Shown: positions 60,493 through 64,000 of the stretch, piece after piece | Position numbering within the stretch: the first letter of the stretch is position 1 | How the letters are laid out: each line of letters starts with the position of its first letter | NCBI GenBank assembly: GCA_963762615.1 | Contig: CAVXLG010000017.1 | Location: 538,888 to 602,887 of the forward strand | DNA length: 64,000 nucleotides | Source: PALSA-505 sp963762615 | Lineage (GTDB): Bacteria > Actinomycetota > Actinomycetes > Streptosporangiales > Streptosporangiaceae | Reading direction: 5' to 3' | The notes under the pieces: model-generated | What the model was told of the DNA's origin: nothing | Seen by the model: the letters and a program-made list of their open reading frames with translations, nothing else | The model's database searches: none | Made by a program: the position numbers and the translations under genes

Positions 60493-61038
60493 ATGCACAG
60501 GCCAGCACGATGGGCAGCGGTCGTCGCTGCCGGCGCGGCACTGGTGTGCGGGACGGCTGGCGCGGCCGCTGCCGCGCCGGCCAGTGCCGTGTCGGCCAGT
60601 GCCGCCCGCCCGGTCAGGATCCTGAGGTATTACGCCTTCGATATCAACAACGGCGCCGCTGATCCTGGTTTCATCTCAGTTCCGGGCACCAATCCCAAGG
60701 TCTTCGCCCAGGGCGACGAGCTGATCATCAACGATCAGCTCACCACCACGCGCAAGGTCAAGGGCGGGTACCCGATCGTCGGCTACGACGCGGGTGTGTG
60801 CACGCTGACCAGAATTCCCGAGAAGAACGCGGAGCAGACGCTGGCGAACTGCGTCGTCACCGCCGTCTGGAAGAGTGCCAGCCTCACCATCCAGGGAGTC
60901 GTTCGCTTCAAGTCGCAGCAGCCCGAGCAGGCTGTGCTGGCGATTACCGGCGGAACCGGTCACTTCGCCGGCGCGGTGGGCACAGTTGGTGTCTCCTTCA
61001 CCAAGGACTTCAAGATCCTTACCATCACTCTGCATTGA
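60493..61038 (+). CDS. Secreted AOC-barrel-like protein
   Basis: This 181-residue protein starts at ATG 60493 behind CAGGAGGT. The signal peptide is WAAVVAAGAALVCGTAGAAA, AAAPASA. The mature part forms a beta-barrel type known from allene oxide cyclase/dirigent-like proteins: VRILRYYAFDINNGAADPGF, NPKVFAQGDELIINDQL, TLANCVVTAVWKSASLTIQG and LAITGGTGHFAGAVGTVGVS (the GGTGxFxGAxG hallmark). Actinobacterial members have unknown substrates and are not expected to make jasmonates. It has its own promoter region with two operator-like sites. Confidence 0.87.
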   Translation: MHRPARWAAVVAAGAALVCGTAGAAAAAPASAVSASAARPVRILRYYAFDINNGAADPGFISVPGTNPKVFAQGDELIINDQLTTTRKVKGGYPIVGYDAGVCTLTRIPEKNAEQTLANCVVTAVWKSASLTIQGVVRFKSQQPEQAVLAITGGTGHFAGAVGTVGVSFTKDFKILTITLH

Positions 61039-61050
61039 GACGTGCCGCAG

Positions 61051-61080
61051 GCGGCCCGGGAAACAGGTCTTCCGGGCCGC
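61051..61080. terminator. Bidirectional terminator
   Basis: GCGGCCCGG, 12-base loop, CCGGGCCGC: a perfect 9-bp stem between the convergent barrel and response-regulator genes. Confidence 0.65.
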
Positions 61081-61143
61081 TGCGTCCTTGTCTGGCTCGC
61101 AACCGTCACGGATGTGGCGAGAACGAGCCGGCGGGGGCGGTGC

Positions 61144-61818
61144 TCAGCAGCGCAGGAAGGCCAGCACCGCGAGCACCCTGCGGTGATCTTCGGCGGCGGG
61201 TGCCAGGCCAAGCTTGGCGAAGATGCTGCCGACGTGGGTCTCGACGGTCTTGGTGGACATCCATAGCTGGCCGGCGATCGCCTGGTTGGACCGGCCCTCG
61301 GCCATCAGGGCCAGCACATCACGCTCGCGCCCGGTCAGGGTCTCCAGCGGGCTGTCGCGTCGTGGCCTTGCCACCAGCCGGGAAACCACCTCGGGGTCGA
61401 TCACCGACTCGCCGCCTGCGACTCTGCGGATCGCATCGGTGAACTGGGTGATGTCGGCCACCCGCTCCTTGAGCACGTATCCCACGCCGCGCGGGTCGTC
61501 GGCAAGGAGTTCAAAGAGGTGTTCGGTCTCGATGTGCTGCGACAGGACAACCACGGCGGTGCCCGGCCACTGCTGGCGGATCTGCCGCGCTGCCTGCAGT
61601 CCCTCGGTCGTCTGGGTGGGCGGCATCCGGACGTCTACCAGCACCACGTGCGGGCTCAGCGCGGCGACAAGCTGCAACAGCCGCTCCGCGTCCGCGGTGG
61701 CACCGGCCACCTCCATTCCGGCCTCGGTGAGCACCCGGCTAAGGCCCTCGCGCAGCAGCACCGCGTCCTCGGCGATGACCACCCGCAGGGGCGCCGCGGC
61801 GGGTACGGTCACCGGCAC
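61144..61818 (-). CDS. NarL/LuxR-type response regulator
   Basis: This 224-residue protein has the receiver LRVVIAEDAVLLREGLSRVL, the phospho-acceptor Asp in SPHVVLVDVRMPPTQTTEGL, and the Lys in YVLKERVADITQF. The output domain ETLTGRERDVLALMAEGRSN, QAIAGQLWMSTKTVETHVGS, IFAKLGLAPAAEDHRRVLAV is a LuxR helix-turn-helix. It overlaps the kinase gene by about 10 bases and so shares an operon with it. A likely binding site is the ATCAGGGC palindrome upstream of the operon and of the barrel gene. Confidence 0.93.
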   Translation of the reverse strand: MPVTVPAAAPLRVVIAEDAVLLREGLSRVLTEAGMEVAGATADAERLLQLVAALSPHVVLVDVRMPPTQTTEGLQAARQIRQQWPGTAVVVLSQHIETEHLFELLADDPRGVGYVLKERVADITQFTDAIRRVAGGESVIDPEVVSRLVARPRRDSPLETLTGRERDVLALMAEGRSNQAIAGQLWMSTKTVETHVGSIFAKLGLAPAAEDHRRVLAVLAFLRC

Positions 61819-63545
61819 GGGATCTGCGCCGTGAGCCGGGTTCCGCAGCCGGAAGGGCTGTCGACCTGCAGCGCGCCACCCACCGCGGCGACCCGGTCCG
61901 CGAGGCCGCGCAGCCCAGACCCCGCCTCCGGCCGCGCACCGCCGGGCCCGTCGTCGCTGACTTCTACCACGATCTGGCCTGCCAGCTGCCGGATCACAAC
62001 CTGGGCAGCCGCTGCTGGCGCGTGCTTGGCTACATTGGCCAGCGCCTCGGACACCACGAAGTAGGCGGCGGCCTCGATCGGGGCCGGGAACCGCCCGGCG
62101 GGCACCGCGATGACTGCCGTCGCCACGGGTGACCGCTCGACCAGCGCCTGGACGGCGCCGGGCAACCCGGTCTCGGTCAGCACCGCCGGGTGCAGGCCGC
62201 GCGCCAGTTCCCGCAGCTCTGCCAGGGCCTCCCGGGCTTCCTTGCTGGCTGACTCGAGCAGCGACTCGAGTTCCGGATGGCTCCCCGCCGCCTGGCTGCG
62301 TGCTATCCCGAGCGCCAGGCTCAACGTCACCAGCCGCTGCTGCGCGCCGTCGTGCAGATCACGCTCGAGCCGGCGACGTGCGGTGTCGCCGGCCTCGACG
62401 ATCCGCGCCCGGGAGGCACGCACCTGCTCAAGCTGCGTCTGTATCTCGGCCCGGAGGCGGGAATGCTCCAGCGCCAGGTTCGCCGCGGCGGCCGCCACAC
62501 GCACCAGCTCAGGCTCGTGCCGCAGTTCCTCGTCGTGGACAAGCACCGCGCGGGCGCCGGGATCGAGCGGGGTCATCATCCGCCCGGCGGGCAGCAGGTC
62601 AGCCTCGACAGGCAGATCGCCAGTATCTACATAGCACCCACGGTCAGGCACCCGGAACGCAAGCTGCAGGGTCGGGTCACCCAGCGCCCTGGCCAGCGCG
62701 TCCCGCAGCCGCGCCGGGGCGGGTCCTGGCTCAAGGCCCACCAGCGCCGCTCCGACGGCACCCCGGGCGCTTCGGGCGCGGAACATCCCGATCGCGTACG
62801 CGGCCGGTGCCGCGATCAGGATCAGCGGGCCGATGCCGTAGAGCACCAGGTTGGAGACTCCAAGACTGCCTGGGACCTCCAGCAGGCCAATATAGGCAGC
62901 GATCGGCACGGCGACCCAGATGAGCGACGTCATCGCCCGCCGTGAATACCCCCGGGCCGACCACCAGTGCCTGGCAATCAGGGCAACTACGGCCACTGTT
63001 ATGCAAATTCCGACGACCGCGGCGGAATTGGTGATATCGCTTTGCAGCCGGTTGGAGCTGTCAACCAGGAACAAGTTGGCCGGACAGGCAACGCTGCAGC
63101 CGTTGGTGCGCGGGTTCCAGAACAGTATCCCGACCGCGTTGTTGCCGACATTCCAGCAGTAGTTCACGGTCACCACCACACGGTCGAGGCGTGACCGCAG
63201 GCGCCCGTAGGGCCAGGCCAGCGCCAGATGAGCCAGACACGCCTGGTAGAGGGATGCGGTGATAGTACCGACCGTGAACGGCAGCGCATAGTGCAGGTTT
63301 GTCAGCGAAGGAAGGAGCCAGGCATAGCCGGTGATCGTGAACAGCAGGCCGATCCGCTCACCGGGATGGACCTGCCAGGCGAGCAGGCCGACAACCAGGT
63401 ATGCCAGCAGGACCAGCGTCGACGTGACCACGTAGATCGCCGGGCCAGGCGGCCCCGGCCAGCCGTTGACATAGAACGTGACCAGATTGAAGGCGACCGC
63501 CGCGACCGCGCCGCCGACCAGGACGGCCCGCAACAGGCGGCTCAC
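61809..63545 (-). CDS. NarL-type sensor histidine kinase
   Basis: This 578-residue kinase begins MSRLLRAVLVGGAVAAVAFN. The first ~280 residues are a membrane sensor with about eight hydrophobic segments (AIYVVTSTLVLLAYLVVGLL, IGLLFTITGYAWLLPSL, SAAVVGICITVAVVALIARH and others). The dimerisation/phosphotransfer His is in RRRLERDLHDGAQQRLV (HisKA_3). The ATPase domain shows EALANVAKHAPAAA (N box), VVEVSDDGPGGARPEAGSG (G1) and GLRGLADRVAAVGGAL (G2). The signal is unknown. It overlaps both neighbours, so the three are one operon. Confidence 0.93.
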   Translation of the reverse strand: MSRLLRAVLVGGAVAAVAFNLVTFYVNGWPGPPGPAIYVVTSTLVLLAYLVVGLLAWQVHPGERIGLLFTITGYAWLLPSLTNLHYALPFTVGTITASLYQACLAHLALAWPYGRLRSRLDRVVVTVNYCWNVGNNAVGILFWNPRTNGCSVACPANLFLVDSSNRLQSDITNSAAVVGICITVAVVALIARHWWSARGYSRRAMTSLIWVAVPIAAYIGLLEVPGSLGVSNLVLYGIGPLILIAAPAAYAIGMFRARSARGAVGAALVGLEPGPAPARLRDALARALGDPTLQLAFRVPDRGCYVDTGDLPVEADLLPAGRMMTPLDPGARAVLVHDEELRHEPELVRVAAAAANLALEHSRLRAEIQTQLEQVRASRARIVEAGDTARRRLERDLHDGAQQRLVTLSLALGIARSQAAGSHPELESLLESASKEAREALAELRELARGLHPAVLTETGLPGAVQALVERSPVATAVIAVPAGRFPAPIEAAAYFVVSEALANVAKHAPAAAAQVVIRQLAGQIVVEVSDDGPGGARPEAGSGLRGLADRVAAVGGALQVDSPSGCGTRLTAQIPCR

Positions 63546-63931
63546 GTCGGGCTCTCCGCCAGGAAAGCGCGCAACGTCACTCCCGACAGCTTGTCTTTAG
63601 CCACGAACCCGGCCGCCGGGCTGGCGGCGATCTTCCCGCCGTAGTCGCTCGCATCACGGGTCGACGTCAGGACGATCACCGGCCCGCCCCCGTGGCCCGC
63701 GAGCCGCCTCGCCACCTCGAACCCATCAAGGTCCGGAAGCTGGATGTCCAGCAGCACCAGCCGTGGCCCGATGCTGCGAGCGGTCTCGGTCGCCTCGGCA
63801 CCAGTCGCCGCTTCAGCCACCGCGAACCCTGCCTTCTCCAGCATCGCCCTGGCGAACGCCCGGAAACCGTCGTGGTCGTCCACGACGAGAATCTGTGTGC
63901 AGGCTGCCACCGCCCCAGTCTCACACTGCAC
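63542..63931 (-). CDS. Single-domain response regulator
   Basis: This receiver-only protein of about 129 residues starts at GTG 63931 or GTG 63910. It shows ILVVDDHDGFRAFARAMLEK (acidic pair DDH), LVLLDIQLPDLDGFEVARRL (phospho-Asp) and VIVLTSTRDASDYGGKIAAS, then AGFVAKDKLSGVTLRAF (Lys). No output domain. The stop overlaps the kinase start by four bases. It may share the phosphoryl group with the other regulator or modulate the kinase. Confidence 0.9.
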   Translation of the reverse strand: MQCETGAVAACTQILVVDDHDGFRAFARAMLEKAGFAVAEAATGAEATETARSIGPRLVLLDIQLPDLDGFEVARRLAGHGGGPVIVLTSTRDASDYGGKIAASPAAGFVAKDKLSGVTLRAFLAESPT

Positions 63932-63937
63932 CGCGGC

Positions 63938-63967
63938 GTTGGCATCAGGGCCAGCCCTGATGCCAAC
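63938..63967. promoter_or_regulatory. Perfect 14-bp palindrome upstream of the two-component operon
   Basis: GTTGGCATCAGGGC-CA-GCCCTGATGCCAAC lies 7 bases upstream of the first possible start codon. Its inner part, ATCAGGGC-N2-GCCCTGAT, recurs before the barrel gene. It is a likely autoregulatory response-regulator site. Confidence 0.75.
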
Positions 63968-64000
63968 CAGAGATAGCCCGGGCTCCGGGCCTGCCGTGCC

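Overview
The window is high-GC DNA from an actinomycete, most likely a filamentous, soil-type actinobacterium near Streptosporangiales or Streptomycetales. The evidence is the codon use, the GTG/TTG starts, a pSAM2-type replication-excision-integration module, LuxR/AfsR-type ATPase regulators, DUF1707 proteins, a mycothiol-type DinB protein and RidA/ABM proteins. No rRNA and no intact tRNA gene was seen. It is an accessory region: about one third of the recognisable genes are broken, and remnants of at least seven transposase families are present.

From 1 to 51 kb the frame of the region is a series of five almost identical 43-bp sequences (3425, 8815, 21660, 33270, 51029). Each is the 3' half of a Thr-type tRNA (anticodon CGT), and all lie in the same direction. 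Tyrosine-integrase genes or remnants lie just left of sites 1, 3 and 5. The last site closes an integrative-element core: rolling-circle initiator (48.2 kb, one frameshift), excisionase (49.5 kb) and intact integrase (49.8-50.9 kb). I read the array as successive integrations into one tRNA gene, with cargo between the scars. Fragments of tRNA-Ala (9.6 and 33.46 kb) and tRNA-Arg (37.5 kb, with related repeats at 40.8 and 43.5 kb) show that other elements also landed here.

Cargo by region. 1-8.8 kb: AfsR-like regulator, acetyltransferase, phosphotransferase, a membrane-anchored CbbX-like AAA+ ATPase, and a methionine aminopeptidase divergent from an XRE regulator with a palindromic operator. 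8.9-20.6 kb: a MerR/SDR pair split by an IS982-type element, a transhydrogenase-like flavoprotein without redox cysteines, a frameshifted sugar dehydrogenase, an enoyl-CoA hydratase, a second IS982-type element, and a three-gene set of DyP peroxidase, DUF4331 protein and a small barrel protein. 21.7-33 kb: hicBA, DUF1707 genes, a secreted phosphatase and a MarR-MFS efflux pair inserted between remnants of a TPR gene. 33-47 kb: broken repeat, TIR and sulfatase genes, an XRE gene with a 45-aa partner, truncated haemoglobin, a LuxR regulator, a DUF1707/LiaF-like protein, a ParB-like protein, an atypical secreted protein, and an anti-sigma-like ATPase divergent from an ABM-XRE pair.

51-64 kb looks more like chromosomal backbone: SDR, DinB, YjbR-like, methyltransferase, RidA, a secreted barrel protein and a three-gene response regulator/histidine kinase/response regulator operon. 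It is interrupted by an ISAs1-type transposase gene (54.2-58.3 kb) that is itself split by a 2,943-bp element carrying a large serine recombinase and two small genes. Its termini share GAC, and removing the element restores the transposase reading frame exactly. This nested element and the tRNA scar array are the most notable structures here. Two candidate regulons are marked by repeated operator-like sequences: ATCAGGGC-N2-GCCCTGAT (60.3 and 63.9 kb) and a 24-bp GTAC-bounded motif (46.27 and 47.9 kb).
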